Source: Bacteroidota bacterium (GTDB lineage Bacteria; Bacteroidota; Bacteroidia; Bacteroidales; Lentimicrobiaceae). Taken from it: a stretch of DNA of 64,000 nt. Positions 1-9,232 of this stretch are shown piece after piece. The position numbers were made by a program, and so were the translations under genes. The notes beneath the pieces were generated by a model, which was not told the origin of the DNA, ran no database searches, and saw nothing but the letters and a program-made list of their open reading frames with translations. The stretch is from positions 124,001 through 188,000 of the forward strand of contig WSXX01000004.1 in NCBI GenBank assembly GCA_009773515.1, in the 5' to 3' direction. Within the stretch, counting starts at the first letter, position 1, and each line of letters opens with the position of its first letter.

Positions 1-1390
1 CCTCGCGCGAGGTCTCTTCAATCCTTCCATCGGGATAAACTACATGTGCATGAACTTCATAATTACCACCTGACTGGAAAATATGTGTTGGATTAAAATC
101 AGTTGAAGTGGTTCCATCTCCAAAGTTCCATTCGATGCTGGCGGGTTCAGGAATAAAACGGTGGCGGAAAGTGAAAGGCGTTTTGGCGCAAGGGCCACCA
201 TTCCAAACAAATCGGTAGAGGAGTTCGGACGGGAAAGAGGGGAGAGTAGTATAGGTGGTTTGTGAACCCAAATCAAAAACATCTTTCTGAAAATTACAAA
301 AAAAACCCCGTTCCCATACATTATTAATTACTCCGAGATACTTGTTGTTTTGAGGGTCAAATCCACTTGTTGACGCATATATTTTACCATCCGGAGCAAG
401 TTGGAGATCCCTTGCATTAGAATTTGTATTAACAACTAATCTTGAATTAAGAAATGCAAGTGAATCAATTTCTCTGAGATCGTATTGATAAATGTAAGAG
501 AAGCTGTTTTCAGGATCTATCGAATATTCATCGAAAGAGATATAAAGCAATTTTGAATCCGGTGACATTTCCATGCCATAAATACCAAAACATGCGTCAC
601 ATCCATTGTATTCTTTTATGTAGTATTTATGGGTAACAATACCGGTTTTTACATCAAAATCACATACATCAAAACCACCATGTGTATTACTGTATGTGGA
701 TGTTTGAACTGAAATAAGTTTTTTACGGTCATGAGACACCTTTATGGGCCCAGATTGCATACTATTCAGGTGATGGGCAGGGCTAATAACAGGAGCTGGA
801 TTTACCCCTGAAGAAGTCAGGCTAAAGCAGGCCCAAACATTCGGAGTGTCCGGTTCCTGAAAACGGGTGATTATCCACCAATCAAGGTTATTTGCCTGCC
901 TGACCGCTGTTATTTTGTGTCTTGCAAATTCTCCTTCCGGAACAACTATGTTTTTATTCACTATAGTACCTCTTCCATTGTCAAGTGCCATATCAACAAT
1001 GTTGTATTCTAGGCCTTTATGGATATTAAGAGAACCAACAGTGAATATATAATACCTTTCTGAATTGCCTGGATCAGTGCAAATAACAGCAGGCTGCCGG
1101 TTAAACCAGTCTCCATCCAGATCTGTGCCATTAAGCATTATTTCACGGTCTTTATTCCACACAGTTTGTCCATCAGTAAAAAAAAGCAAATTGCCATTTG
1201 TGTCAGAAATGCTCGTAGTATAAAATACCCAATTAGGACAATCGGATAGATAAACCGGGTATCCTGTATTAAAATTCATGCCATTCATATAACCAAAGTA
1301 CCAGGTATTTGCCTTGTTTTGGGTATATGAATTATTATAAAGAAATAGAGAGGTTATAAAACAAATGATAATTTGCTTTTTTATTTTCAT
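1..1390 (-). CDS. Secreted PKD-domain surface protein (C-terminus cut by window edge)
   Basis: An open frame runs on the minus strand from ATG at 1390 to the window edge with no stop (about 463 codons seen). The N-terminus is a signal peptide (MKIKKQIIICFITSLFLYNN, then a polar stretch). The middle has repeated phrases such as WYFG, LLFFTDGQTVWN and MSPDSKLLY that fit a beta-propeller-like fold. The last residues seen (about 415-463) form a PKD domain, with the sequence SIEWNFGDGTTSTDFNPTH followed by Y-x-V-x-V strands. In Bacteroidota such proteins usually continue into further PKD repeats and a T9SS or gliding-type C-terminal domain, which here would lie outside the window. The gene directly abuts the stop of the upstream gene (stop at 1391-1393, ATG at 1388-1390), so the two are probably co-transcribed. 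Surface or secreted location is inferred; a specific function is not known. Confidence 0.85.
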   Translation of the reverse strand, partial: MKIKKQIIICFITSLFLYNNSYTQNKANTWYFGYMNGMNFNTGYPVYLSDCPNWVFYTTSISDTNGNLLFFTDGQTVWNKDREIMLNGTDLDGDWFNRQPAVICTDPGNSERYYIFTVGSLNIHKGLEYNIVDMALDNGRGTIVNKNIVVPEGEFARHKITAVRQANNLDWWIITRFQEPDTPNVWACFSLTSSGVNPAPVISPAHHLNSMQSGPIKVSHDRKKLISVQTSTYSNTHGGFDVCDFDVKTGIVTHKYYIKEYNGCDACFGIYGMEMSPDSKLLYISFDEYSIDPENSFSYIYQYDLREIDSLAFLNSRLVVNTNSNARDLQLAPDGKIYASTSGFDPQNNKYLGVINNVWERGFFCNFQKDVFDLGSQTTYTTLPSFPSELLYRFVWNGGPCAKTPFTFRHRFIPEPASIEWNFGDGTTSTDFNPTHIFQSGGNYEVHAHVVYPDGRIEETSRE

Positions 1391-1777
1391 CTATTCAAGG
1401 ATAACAGTCTGATCCGTATCTCCGTTCAGAAAGTCTTCACATGAATACAGATCAAGGCTAATAATAGTGCCTTTGCATATTCTTGAATAGGGAGATATAA
1501 AACCTTTCAAGGCATCTACGACAATGGTATAAATTTTGGTATTATCGTTCACGCAAAATTCGGGAATTTCGACAGACAATTGATTTGTGGTTGTTAATGA
1601 TGTTGCCTGGCCTTCGGCTACTAGAGTTGTACCCTGATATACCTTTACATGGGCACCATAAAAAGTTCCGGTCTGGGAGTAAACGCAATCTCCGGTTAAT
1701 GTAACCGGGACAATAAACTGGGAATAACCAGCGAATGCAATTAGCGAAATTGCAAACAATGTAATAAGTTTTTTCAT
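1391..1777 (-). CDS. Small secreted protein of unknown function
   Basis: This 128-residue protein has a clear signal peptide (MKKLITLFAISLIAFAGYSQ, cleavage likely after YSQ). The mature part is a short beta-rich segment with three or four cysteines (VTLTGDCVYSQTG, PEFCVNDN, SRICKGT, SCEDFL) that may form disulfides after export. It resembles a single small carbohydrate- or Ig-like beta domain, but I do not recognise a family. Its stop codon directly abuts the ATG of the downstream PKD-domain protein, so the pair looks like a two-gene operon, and a joint role at the cell surface is plausible but inferred. The 5' side (1795-2040) is AT-rich without a convincing promoter match. Confidence 0.75.
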   Translation of the reverse strand: MKKLITLFAISLIAFAGYSQFIVPVTLTGDCVYSQTGTFYGAHVKVYQGTTLVAEGQATSLTTTNQLSVEIPEFCVNDNTKIYTIVVDALKGFISPYSRICKGTIISLDLYSCEDFLNGDTDQTVILE

Positions 1778-2105
1778 TTTTATAAATATCAGGGTTAAAG
1801 AAAATTAAATCTATTCAAATAGCCCGAGAATTGCAGGGATTCGCCTGTGCTGCAAATGCAGTGTTTTACCAGGCTTTGGCAGCAATTAACCGGGTTGCAA
1901 TATCCCCCCCCCGAAATAGCCAATATACTGCAAACGGGCAGTAGATGGATGCTTTCGGTAAGGTATTGCAGGTGCATTTGCAATAAATGTTTTAAATGAT
2001 ATTCAAAAGTAATTAAAATTTAATGATTTACGAATATTAATCCTGGAAGGAAGGAAAGGAAATACTTCTTTTCTTTATTTTATAAACTTTAATAACTGAA
2101 TTAAG

Positions 2106-2495
2106 CACCTCACCCCAACCCTCTCCTCAAGGAGAGGGCGTTAGGTCCTGCTAACTTTATAAATTAGTTTCTTAATAAGCACAAAGGTCCGATGCAGTAG
2201 GATGCCAGAACCCTCTCCTTGCCTTCGACGATGGTTCGACGAAAAGCTCACCAATCAGCTCAGGCACCAAAGGAGAGGGAGTTAGGTCCTACTAAATTTA
2301 TGCATTAGTTTCTTAAAGAAAACAAATGCCGCTTCATATCACCTCACCCCAACCCTCTCCTCAAGGAGAGGGAGTTAGATCCTGCTAAATTTATGCATTA
2401 GTTTCTTAAAAAAGCGCAAACGCCCAATACAGTAGGATGCCAGAACCCTCTCCTTGCCTTCGACAATCAGCTCAGGCACCAAAGGAGAGGTGAAG
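2106..2495. repeat. Tandem copies of a hairpin-bearing intergenic repeat
   Basis: Two related units lie head to tail, about 2106-2339 and 2340-2495. Each starts with CACCTCACCCCAACCCTCTC and an inverted repeat (CCCTCTCCT...AGGAGAGGG), continues with a shared stretch around TTAGxTCCTGCTAAxTTTAT and TTAGTTTCTTAA, and has a second CCCTCTCC...GGAGAGG pair enclosing CCTTCGAC...CAGCTCAGG. The second unit is shorter, missing part of the interior. No open reading frame is supported here. The structure fits REP/BIME-like palindromic repeats that scatter through Bacteroidota intergenic regions. Confidence 0.75.
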
Positions 2496-2552
2496 AATCA
2501 AATGCCAAAATCTTATCGTACGTAAATGCTAAAATTGTTAAGCGCTTTTTTA

Positions 2553-3125
2553 TTACCGGCCACTTTTTGCAAGAATACTAACCCTCAGGTTTTCATACCA
2601 TTTTTCGCCATATTTCCTGATAAGGGAATCCTTCAGGAAAACATACATGGGGACATTCAGCTTTTTGCCAAACTCAAGTGCGGGGCGGCAGATGTGCCAT
2701 TCATGATAGTTGACGGCATCAAAATCGTTGTACTTACTTATGCGGACAGGATACAAATGACACGACACCGGTTTGCGGAAATGTGATTCTCCTGCTTCCC
2801 AGGCTTTTTCGATGGCGCAGCCTGCTATTCCTTCATCATCAAACACCACAAAAACACACTCTGCACCATTGATTAGCGGAGTAACATAATGCCCATGTGC
2901 ATCAAAATCGAAAACACCCATTTGTTCAACCGCACGAATGCCATCGGGACGCATAAAAGGTTTTATACGATCAAGGTTATCTTCAAGTTCCGAAATTTCA
3001 TGCTCTTCAAGTGGTGCTCCGGCATCACCTTCAACGCAACAGGCGCCTTTACACTTTTTCAGATCGCATACAAAACAGACCTTGTACAGGTCGTCTGAAT
3101 TCAGGGTATCGTCAATGGCTATCAT
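2553..3125 (-). CDS. DUF3109 family cysteine-rich protein
   Basis: This 190-residue cytoplasmic protein matches the DUF3109 family as I know it, which is widespread in Bacteroidota. The N-terminus carries a dense cysteine cluster (CFVCDLKKCKGACC, residues about 18-31), followed by conserved GDAGAPL and later HLYPVRI and WHICRPA. These cysteines suggest a bound metal or iron-sulfur centre, similar in style to YkgJ-type zinc/iron chelating proteins. The biochemical role is unknown. The start at 3125 is supported by the uninterrupted family N-terminus. It ends next to the repeat block at 2106-2495 and is transcribed alone. An antisense frame covers the same interval but has no protein-like features. 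Confidence 0.88.
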   Translation of the reverse strand: MIAIDDTLNSDDLYKVCFVCDLKKCKGACCVEGDAGAPLEEHEISELEDNLDRIKPFMRPDGIRAVEQMGVFDFDAHGHYVTPLINGAECVFVVFDDEGIAGCAIEKAWEAGESHFRKPVSCHLYPVRISKYNDFDAVNYHEWHICRPALEFGKKLNVPMYVFLKDSLIRKYGEKWYENLRVSILAKSGR

Positions 3126-3138
3126 GGGGCAAAGATAA

Positions 3139-3541
3139 GTGTTAATTGTGTTGGCAGATAAACTGCTGTTTTATTGGGACAGGATTTATATGAGGGCAAT
3201 TATAAGACAGGATTCACAGGATTTATTGAAAGTAGTAAAGTTAAAAGCAACCCTACCATAAGAAAATCGAAGCAACTTCTGATCCACTCTATGAAATCAT
3301 TAATAAAACCTAAAGATTCTTTTTGCTGATTTCTTTTTCTATTAAAATATTCTGCTTTAATTTGCGTTACCATTACAAATTTGATCTATTCTAATGATGT
3401 TGAAATATTTAAACACGATATATATATATATATATATATCATATGTAAAGAGCAAAGAAGGGAGATAGATGAACCTCCGTAATAGCATCCTTTTCAAATG
3501 AACAATTCATCTAATCTCTTAAACTTTAATTCTTTAAAATC
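3139..3541. other. Intergenic region with an (AT)11 run
   Basis: About 400 bases without a gene lie between the divergent DUF3109 and lipoprotein genes. The only structure I see is a 22-base alternating AT run at 3418-3439, about 100 bases upstream of the lipoprotein start. Both promoters should lie here, but I found no clean TTTG/TAnnTTTG pair. Confidence 0.5.
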
Positions 3542-4492
3542 ATGAAACTTTACAAATACAGATTATTTACAGCAATTATGGCTGCGGCAGTTATATTTGC
3601 CTCATGCAGCAAAGACGGTGTTGACAACAATTCTCAATCCCCTTCCGAAATCAACAAAACAACTCAGAAACTACTTAGTTTCAGGCAGGATCTGTTTTCG
3701 AAAAACGGGGGCAGCATGACATCTGATAGTGCTGAATGGCATCTTGAAGGCCTGCTGAATTATGAACAGGCAAACAATACCCACGAATTTATTCAGGTTG
3801 AGTTTTTGTACGATACATTGACATGGCCAGCAAGCAATGGAGTTATAGGCTATGAAGCACTTCAGCAGGTTTATGCATCGGTAAATGATCTTGCCCAGAA
3901 TATGGCGCTGCAAAGCGGAAATCCTGACTATACCTTTGATGTGATTGACCTGCAGGTAATTGAAACCGGTCTAAAAAATGGTGAGGGGGCTGTTATTGTA
4001 ACTCTCTCCGGTGGCTTGCTTGGTACTATTCCAACATATGTTGGGTTTGGAACAGATGATTATTGGTACTGGGGATGGGATGCTGGTAAATGTGGTGATT
4101 TCACAGGACAATATATTGGTCGTGATGCATCAACAGAACTTCAAGATCACTTTACTTCTGTACCTTTTCAACACAGTTATTTTATTTCGATTGTAGAAGT
4201 TCCAGCTGAACCATGGAATGAGAATTTTCAAGACGATAACAATCCTTATGGGAATAGCATGATATTTGAAAATACTGGCAGTCCAAGCGGTATAGTCTAT
4301 TGTGTGAGTCCGGAAGAGTTGAATTATTACCTGAGTAAATTCGATTATATTAAGAATTTTTTAAAACCTACAGGGAAAACATATAAAACCGTGTTAGTGG
4401 AAGACGATTTTGTCCCAATGGGAGGAAATTTCCCTATTTTCCATAGGTATAAATTGTTTTATGGTGTAAATATAGGAAGCAACCCTAACTAA
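3542..4492 (+). CDS. Predicted lipoprotein of unknown function
   Basis: This 316-residue protein starts with a lipoprotein signal peptide: a basic N-terminus, a hydrophobic core (FTAIMAAAVIFA) and a lipobox ending at Cys22 (FASC), followed by an acidic/polar SKDG stretch. In Bacteroidota an SKDD-like sequence after the cysteine can favour export to the cell surface, so an outer-membrane or surface location is likely. The body contains aromatic and glycine-rich motifs (DDYWYWGWDAGKCGDF) and resembles uncharacterised Bacteroidales lipoproteins. I do not recognise a named domain. A strong hairpin terminator (4503-4533) follows immediately, so it is probably monocistronic. Confidence 0.82.
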   Translation: MKLYKYRLFTAIMAAAVIFASCSKDGVDNNSQSPSEINKTTQKLLSFRQDLFSKNGGSMTSDSAEWHLEGLLNYEQANNTHEFIQVEFLYDTLTWPASNGVIGYEALQQVYASVNDLAQNMALQSGNPDYTFDVIDLQVIETGLKNGEGAVIVTLSGGLLGTIPTYVGFGTDDYWYWGWDAGKCGDFTGQYIGRDASTELQDHFTSVPFQHSYFISIVEVPAEPWNENFQDDNNPYGNSMIFENTGSPSGIVYCVSPEELNYYLSKFDYIKNFLKPTGKTYKTVLVEDDFVPMGGNFPIFHRYKLFYGVNIGSNPN

Positions 4493-4502
4493 TTTCCTCA
4501 TG

Positions 4503-4533
4503 CAGCAAAGAGCTATTTAATAGCTCTTTGCTG
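4503..4533 (+). terminator. Intrinsic terminator after the lipoprotein gene
   Basis: A near-perfect hairpin has arms CAGCAAAGAGCTATT and AATAGCTCTTTGCTG with a one-base centre, beginning 11 bases after the stop. A looser T-rich stretch follows (TTGGTTATTAAACACTTTTTT). Part of the left arm repeats the sequence that encodes the lipobox at 3600-3615. Confidence 0.75.
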
Positions 4534-4590
4534 TTGGTTATTAAACACTTTTTTGCATTTTAATTTTTATCAACTTTTTACTGAAATATT

Positions 4591-6066
4591 ATGAAATACA
4601 TCATCATTATATTAAAAACCCTTTTTCTTCTCGCAATTTTTCAAAACCTTCAGGCTCAAGATACATTTCTTCATATTTTTCCACATTCGGAAGATATAAG
4701 CGTATACGCTACTATCGAAACTAATGATCATCAATTAATATTATGTGGTGATTTATCAAGCAGCGCAACTCCACTTGATTATGAAGGTATGCTATTAAAA
4801 ATAAATTACAATGGTGAGCTTGTTCACACCATTCAAACTGTAACAGTTGATCACTATACAAATATAAAATTGAGCCCAAATGAAGAAGGAGTAGCCTACA
4901 TTGTAGGATATAAAGATTCTGCTGCAACAAATGGGATATATAATTCTATAGTTCTACAAAAGATAGACAATAACCTCGAGATACTATACTCTTGGTATAT
5001 AGGATTATCCAATATAGGAAAAAGCTATCCACATGATTTCGTAATTGTTAATGACTCTCTGGTTTTTATTTCTTCAAATTATAGTTTGAACTCAAATCCA
5101 TTATTAAATAGCCCATCAATTTATAAATTAAATCTAAATACTTCACAAATCTCAAATTTCGAATTTCCAGTAAATTTTATAAGATTTACTTCAAATATTA
5201 TTGATATTGAACATCTAAATCAATTAAAACTCAGCTATTTTCTCTTTAGTAGCGCACCTACCAGCATAGCCACTTTTGATTATAACCTTAATTGCTTAAG
5301 TGATAATCCCATTGAAAGCATTTATAATTCTTACAATCGGATTGCCAGCTTTAACGATTCTTCTTTGCTTTTTTCTGCTTCAAGCTATACAGACGATAAA
5401 AGGGAACTAGGTATTGCTAACTTCAATCTTAATGACTCTTTAATCGGGCAAACCATTTTCCCTGGAAACGCGGATTCTATGACCTATCCTGCCGTTACAA
5501 AAAATATCCTTGTAACTTCTGATTACATATGGGTAGTTGGCTGGTATAATGTTATCCCGTTTTCAGTGCCCTGTTTCCCGGAATCAACCTGGGTTGTTTT
5601 AAATAAACTTAATCATAACCTTGAACTTCAAGAGCAATTATTTTATGGAGGTGATGCTGTTTATAATCCTTATGATGTTATAGAAACCAGTGACCATCAC
5701 ATTGTAGTAACAGGCAATTATTATAATCCATACTTAATCCCATACGAGTGTAAGTTTGACCCTTTTGTTCTCAAGGTCAACAGCGAAGGTTTAATCGTAA
5801 ACACCCAAAACAATGAACTGCCTTTGGCCCAGGAAGCCATTGTTTTTCCAAATCCGGGCAGTGATTATCTGCAAATTAAGCTTGCTGTGCAGCATAAAAC
5901 TGCCACTTTGCAGCTTTTTGATTTAAATGGCCGACTCATTCATACCGAAGAAATTACAGCAGATATGCAACGGGTAAATACCACAACCTTGCCAGCCGGA
6001 ATTTACCCTTACCGCATTTCCGCAAACAACCGGGTGATTGGTAGCGGCAAGTGGGTGAAGGAGTAA
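4591..6066 (+). CDS. Secreted protein with T9SS type A sorting domain
   Basis: This 491-residue protein has an N-terminal signal peptide (hydrophobic ILKTLFLLAIF, cleavage likely after LQAQ, about residue 22). The central 380 residues contain repeated phrases of the delta-60/beta-propeller kind (LILCGDLSS, MLLKINYNGELV, HHIVVTGNYY) typical of Bacteroidota 'T9SS cargo' proteins. The last 75 residues form a type A sorting domain: FPNPGSDYLQIKL, LQLFDLNGRLI, TLPAGIYPYRI, ending SGKWVKE. Proteins with this domain are exported by the type IX system, with the domain usually removed on anchoring. The role of the passenger is unknown. A similar arrangement occurs in the 10521-12137 gene, suggesting paralogy. 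Base composition is AT-richer than that of the housekeeping genes. Confidence 0.88.
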   Translation: MKYIIIILKTLFLLAIFQNLQAQDTFLHIFPHSEDISVYATIETNDHQLILCGDLSSSATPLDYEGMLLKINYNGELVHTIQTVTVDHYTNIKLSPNEEGVAYIVGYKDSAATNGIYNSIVLQKIDNNLEILYSWYIGLSNIGKSYPHDFVIVNDSLVFISSNYSLNSNPLLNSPSIYKLNLNTSQISNFEFPVNFIRFTSNIIDIEHLNQLKLSYFLFSSAPTSIATFDYNLNCLSDNPIESIYNSYNRIASFNDSSLLFSASSYTDDKRELGIANFNLNDSLIGQTIFPGNADSMTYPAVTKNILVTSDYIWVVGWYNVIPFSVPCFPESTWVVLNKLNHNLELQEQLFYGGDAVYNPYDVIETSDHHIVVTGNYYNPYLIPYECKFDPFVLKVNSEGLIVNTQNNELPLAQEAIVFPNPGSDYLQIKLAVQHKTATLQLFDLNGRLIHTEEITADMQRVNTTTLPAGIYPYRISANNRVIGSGKWVKE

Positions 6067-6212
6067 GAACGCGGGGTTAAAAGGGTTTTTGTCAATGGGG
6101 TCTAATTGAAGGAAGGATTCACAGGATGAAAACACTTACCGGCCAATGAAAAACGGCTCCGGTTTGTTTTTATAAGCTTTTTGATGTACGTTTGTCGCTC
6201 AAATTCAGCTTA

Positions 6213-6878
6213 ATGGGCGTATTTAAGGCTTATCCTTCTGTGATACTGCTTACTGTTCTGTGTTGTGTTATGTCTGCCAACAGCCAAAAAGCTTTCACCC
6301 CAATGGTTGTAAATCCGGCAGAAAACCGCTGGGAACTTACCGATGAGGAGGATGGTATAAAATTCTATGTTCGCTGGGTGCCACTGAATTCCCTTACGGA
6401 AGTACGTGAGCGCAAAGTTGAAATTCTGGCACATACCAGCCTTGATAAGGCCCTGGGTTTGGTATCCGATATTGACAAAGCCAGTTTGTGGATGTCGGGA
6501 ATCAAGCGGGCATCGCTGCTTAAGCGCGACAACAGCAACCAATGGTATTCTCACGTCCTTTATGGCTTACCGTGGCCATTCAACGATCGTGAAATGATTA
6601 CTTTGTGCCGGATGAATAGAGGCGCCGGGCAGTCGAAAATTACCATCAGCATGGAAAGTGTGGAGCACCCTTATCCACAGGCAAAAGGGGTGGAGAGGCT
6701 CACCAACTATAAAGCAAGCTGGGAGATTGTTGAAATCAACCAAAATCTGGTGAAAATGACCTTTATCGCGCTCTCCGGTGATCCTCCGGCTTTCCCGCGG
6801 GTAATACAGGATCCGGTGATTAAAAGGGTTTTTATGGGTAATATGCGTACACTTAAAGAGTTATTGGAGAAGGGATAA
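6213..6878 (+). CDS. START-like lipid-binding domain protein
   Basis: This roughly 221-residue exported protein appears to carry a START/SRPBCC domain (about residues 35-215). Features that suggest this are the sequence around DGIKFYVRWVP, a helix-turn region with LGLVSDIDKASLWMSGI, the conserved LPWPFNDREMI segment and a C-terminal amphipathic helix (VIKRVFMGNMRTLKELL). START domains bind lipids or other hydrophobic ligands; the ligand here is unknown. The frame also opens with TTG at 6192, but ATG at 6213 precedes a good signal sequence (hydrophobic SVILLTVLCCVM ending near ANS), so I prefer it. The last codons and the stop lie inside the first copy of a 213-bp tandem repeat (6873 onward). 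Confidence 0.82.
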   Translation: MGVFKAYPSVILLTVLCCVMSANSQKAFTPMVVNPAENRWELTDEEDGIKFYVRWVPLNSLTEVRERKVEILAHTSLDKALGLVSDIDKASLWMSGIKRASLLKRDNSNQWYSHVLYGLPWPFNDREMITLCRMNRGAGQSKITISMESVEHPYPQAKGVERLTNYKASWEIVEINQNLVKMTFIALSGDPPAFPRVIQDPVIKRVFMGNMRTLKELLEKG

Positions 6879-7395
6879 AAAACTGTCAACTTACATTCGA
6901 TATTACCCCCTCTAGCTCCCCCTGCGAACAGGGGGAGAACCGTTCCACCAGGATTTCTGAATATTTTAAGATCTTTATCATTAGTGGCATGAATTTTAAC
7001 CCGCTAGCAGGGCATTTTATAATTATAAAAGCATCTAAAAAAACGAAATTAATCGTCCCCCTTTTCCGAAAGGGGGAGAAGAGGGGGATAAAAAACTGTC
7101 AACTTGCATTCGATATTACCCCCTCTAACTCCCCCTGCGAACAGGGGGAGAACCGTTCCACCAGCATTTATGAATATTCAATGATCTTTGTCATTAGTGG
7201 CATGAATTTTAACCAGCTAGCAGGGCATTTTATAATTATAAAAGCATCTAAAAAAACGAAATTAATCGTCCCCCTTTTTCGAAAGGGGGAGAAGAGGGGG
7301 ATAAAAAACTGTCAAATCGCATTCAATCAAGTCTCTGAAAAACAAGGACTTATCGTCCCCCTTTTCCGAAAGGAGGATAAAAGGGGGATATCAAA
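6873..7395. repeat. 213-bp tandem repeat (two full copies plus a partial third)
   Basis: Units start at 6873, 7086 and 7299, each with GGATAAAAAACTGTCAA, so the period is exactly 213 bp. Each full unit holds two hairpins: CTCCCCCTGCGAACAGGGGGAG and CCCCCTTTxCGAAAGGGGG. The two full copies differ by a few bases only, and the third is diverged after about 25 bases but keeps the second hairpin. The period is divisible by three, which creates a long spurious open frame. The block sits between the convergent START-like gene and recJ, and its first copy supplies the START gene's stop codon. Confidence 0.9.
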
Positions 7396-7423
7396 ACTGA
7401 AACAAAAGCTAAAACTACACCCC

Positions 7424-9232
7424 TTACACTTCCTTCTCCGATATCTTAATATCCTTAATATTCAATTGAATGGACTTCTGGTTATTCCACTCGTTTTCTT
7501 CAATATGGTAGCAAATGCTGAAAGGTTTTCCCTGGCTGATGTAATTAAAATGATCGCCCTGCTGAAATGCTATAGCAGCAAAAGGAGGTGAAGCAATCTC
7601 ATGATGGCCGATGGTAAGCTTGAGGTGGTTTTTGCCAACAATTCGTCCGTAACCATTGTCGATAACCCCATCGGTTTGAAAAACCGGCGACATATTTCCC
7701 GGGCCAAACGGTGCAAATTGTTTCAGCACTTTATAAAATCTCGGGCCAATCTCGTTCAGGTTTATTTTCAGATCAATCTCCACTTCGGGAGATAACATAT
7801 CTTCGGTAAGCCCTTTTTTAACTACACCTTCAAACTTCGCGATAAAAGCTTCCAGATTTTCAGGCTTCATCGAAAGACCGGCCGCATATTTATGACCGCC
7901 AAAATGTTCGAGCAGTTCACTGCATTCGTCAATGGCATCATAAATGTCAAAATCTTTTATCGATCGTGCCGAACCGGTAACCAGCCCGTTGCTTTGGGTA
8001 AGCACAATGGTTGGCCGGTAATAAGTTTCAATAAGCCTTGAGGCAACAATTCCGATCACACCTTTGTGCCAGTCCTTATGATAAACTACGGTTGAGCAGG
8101 CCTCGCGAAGGCGGGCATCTGTCTTGATTGCATCCATTGCCATATCGGTGGTGGTGGCATCAAGGTCGCGGCGGGTGGTGTTGAAGTCGTTGATTTGCTG
8201 CGCGATGGTATCGGCCTCTTCGTTGGTTTCGCACACCAGCAGTTTCACTGAATTTCGTCCGCTCTCAATACGTCCTGCTGCATTTATGCGCGGCCCAACC
8301 AGAAAAACCATATCAGAAATGGTAAGTTCACGGTTGAAAATGCATGGAAAATCATCAAACCCGTTTCCGTTGGTGATGGTTTGCGGAGGTGATATGATAT
8401 AGGTACCTTCAGGTTTGCGGATGATGTTAGAATAGCGGAGTATGGCTTCAAAGCCGGGCCGTGGGTTCTGATTGATAAGCTGAAGTCCGAAATAAGCCAG
8501 AATGCGGTTTTCGCCGGTGATGGGTACAATATCAGAAGCAATACTGACCACCACAAGATCAAGGTATTTATTGAGGATAGTGAAGGGAATATTTTTGCTG
8601 GAAGCAATGGCTTGAATCAGCTTAAACCCCACGCCGCAGCCCGAAAGTTCCTTAAACGGATAATTGCAGTCGGGCCGTTTGGCATCAAGCACTGCAACTG
8701 CTTCAGGCAATTGATCGTCGGGCCGGTGATGGTCGCAGATGATAAAATCTACCCCGTATTCGTTGGCTTTTTTTATTTTTTCGATGGCTTTGATTCCGCA
8801 ATCCAGCGCAATCACCAAACCGAAACCTTCTTCATGTGCAAAATCAACCCCTGTGAACGAAATGCCGTAACCTTCTGAATAACGGTCGGGAATGTAATAA
8901 TCCACTGTATCGTGACCTATTTCCCTCAGAAAAGTATAAACCAGCGAAACGGCCGTAGTTCCATCCACATCGTAATCGCCGTAAACAAGAATTTTTTCTT
9001 TATTGTCAATGGCTTTTATCACACGTTCCACGGCTTTGTCCATATCCTTCATCAGGAACGGGTCGTGCAATTGATCAAGCGAAGGCCTGAAAAAATCCTT
9101 TGCTTCTTCAAATGTGTTAACATCGCGCTGCACCAGCAACTCGGCCAGTACAGGTCCAATGCCCAGCTCAGCGGACAAAGCGGCAACCTTTTCGGGATTA
9201 CCCCGCTCTTTCAATACCCAACGTTTCTGCAT
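7424..9232 (-). CDS. recJ: Single-stranded-DNA-specific exonuclease RecJ
   Basis: RecJ degrades single-stranded DNA 5' to 3' during recombinational and mismatch repair. The 602-residue protein shows the DHH phosphoesterase core: VYGDYDVDG (residues 83-91) and the signature DHH triad in IICDHHRP (167-169), followed by GCGVGFKL. The DHHA1 domain is seen in VVYHKDWHKGVIGIVASRL and in FGGHKYAAGLSM. A C-terminal OB-like region (about 485-600) binds DNA. Length is close to the usual 560-600 for the family, and the metal-binding aspartates and histidines appear intact. It is transcribed alone, convergent with the START-like gene across the 213-bp repeats. Confidence 0.97.
   Translation of the reverse strand: MQKRWVLKERGNPEKVAALSAELGIGPVLAELLVQRDVNTFEEAKDFFRPSLDQLHDPFLMKDMDKAVERVIKAIDNKEKILVYGDYDVDGTTAVSLVYTFLREIGHDTVDYYIPDRYSEGYGISFTGVDFAHEEGFGLVIALDCGIKAIEKIKKANEYGVDFIICDHHRPDDQLPEAVAVLDAKRPDCNYPFKELSGCGVGFKLIQAIASSKNIPFTILNKYLDLVVVSIASDIVPITGENRILAYFGLQLINQNPRPGFEAILRYSNIIRKPEGTYIISPPQTITNGNGFDDFPCIFNRELTISDMVFLVGPRINAAGRIESGRNSVKLLVCETNEEADTIAQQINDFNTTRRDLDATTTDMAMDAIKTDARLREACSTVVYHKDWHKGVIGIVASRLIETYYRPTIVLTQSNGLVTGSARSIKDFDIYDAIDECSELLEHFGGHKYAAGLSMKPENLEAFIAKFEGVVKKGLTEDMLSPEVEIDLKINLNEIGPRFYKVLKQFAPFGPGNMSPVFQTDGVIDNGYGRIVGKNHLKLTIGHHEIASPPFAAIAFQQGDHFNYISQGKPFSICYHIEENEWNNQKSIQLNIKDIKISEKEV

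Noticed and set aside
2526-2786. Plus-strand 86-residue frame
   Set aside because: Antisense to the well-supported DUF3109 gene, with no recognisable protein features.
3418-3439. (AT)11 as a regulatory switch
   Set aside because: It is about 100 bases from the start codon with no promoter elements around it, so there is no support for a phase-variation role.
6989-7591. 200-residue open frame on the plus strand
   Set aside because: It is made by the 213-bp tandem repeat, whose period is a multiple of three, and then runs antisense into recJ. The translation is low-complexity and repeats itself.
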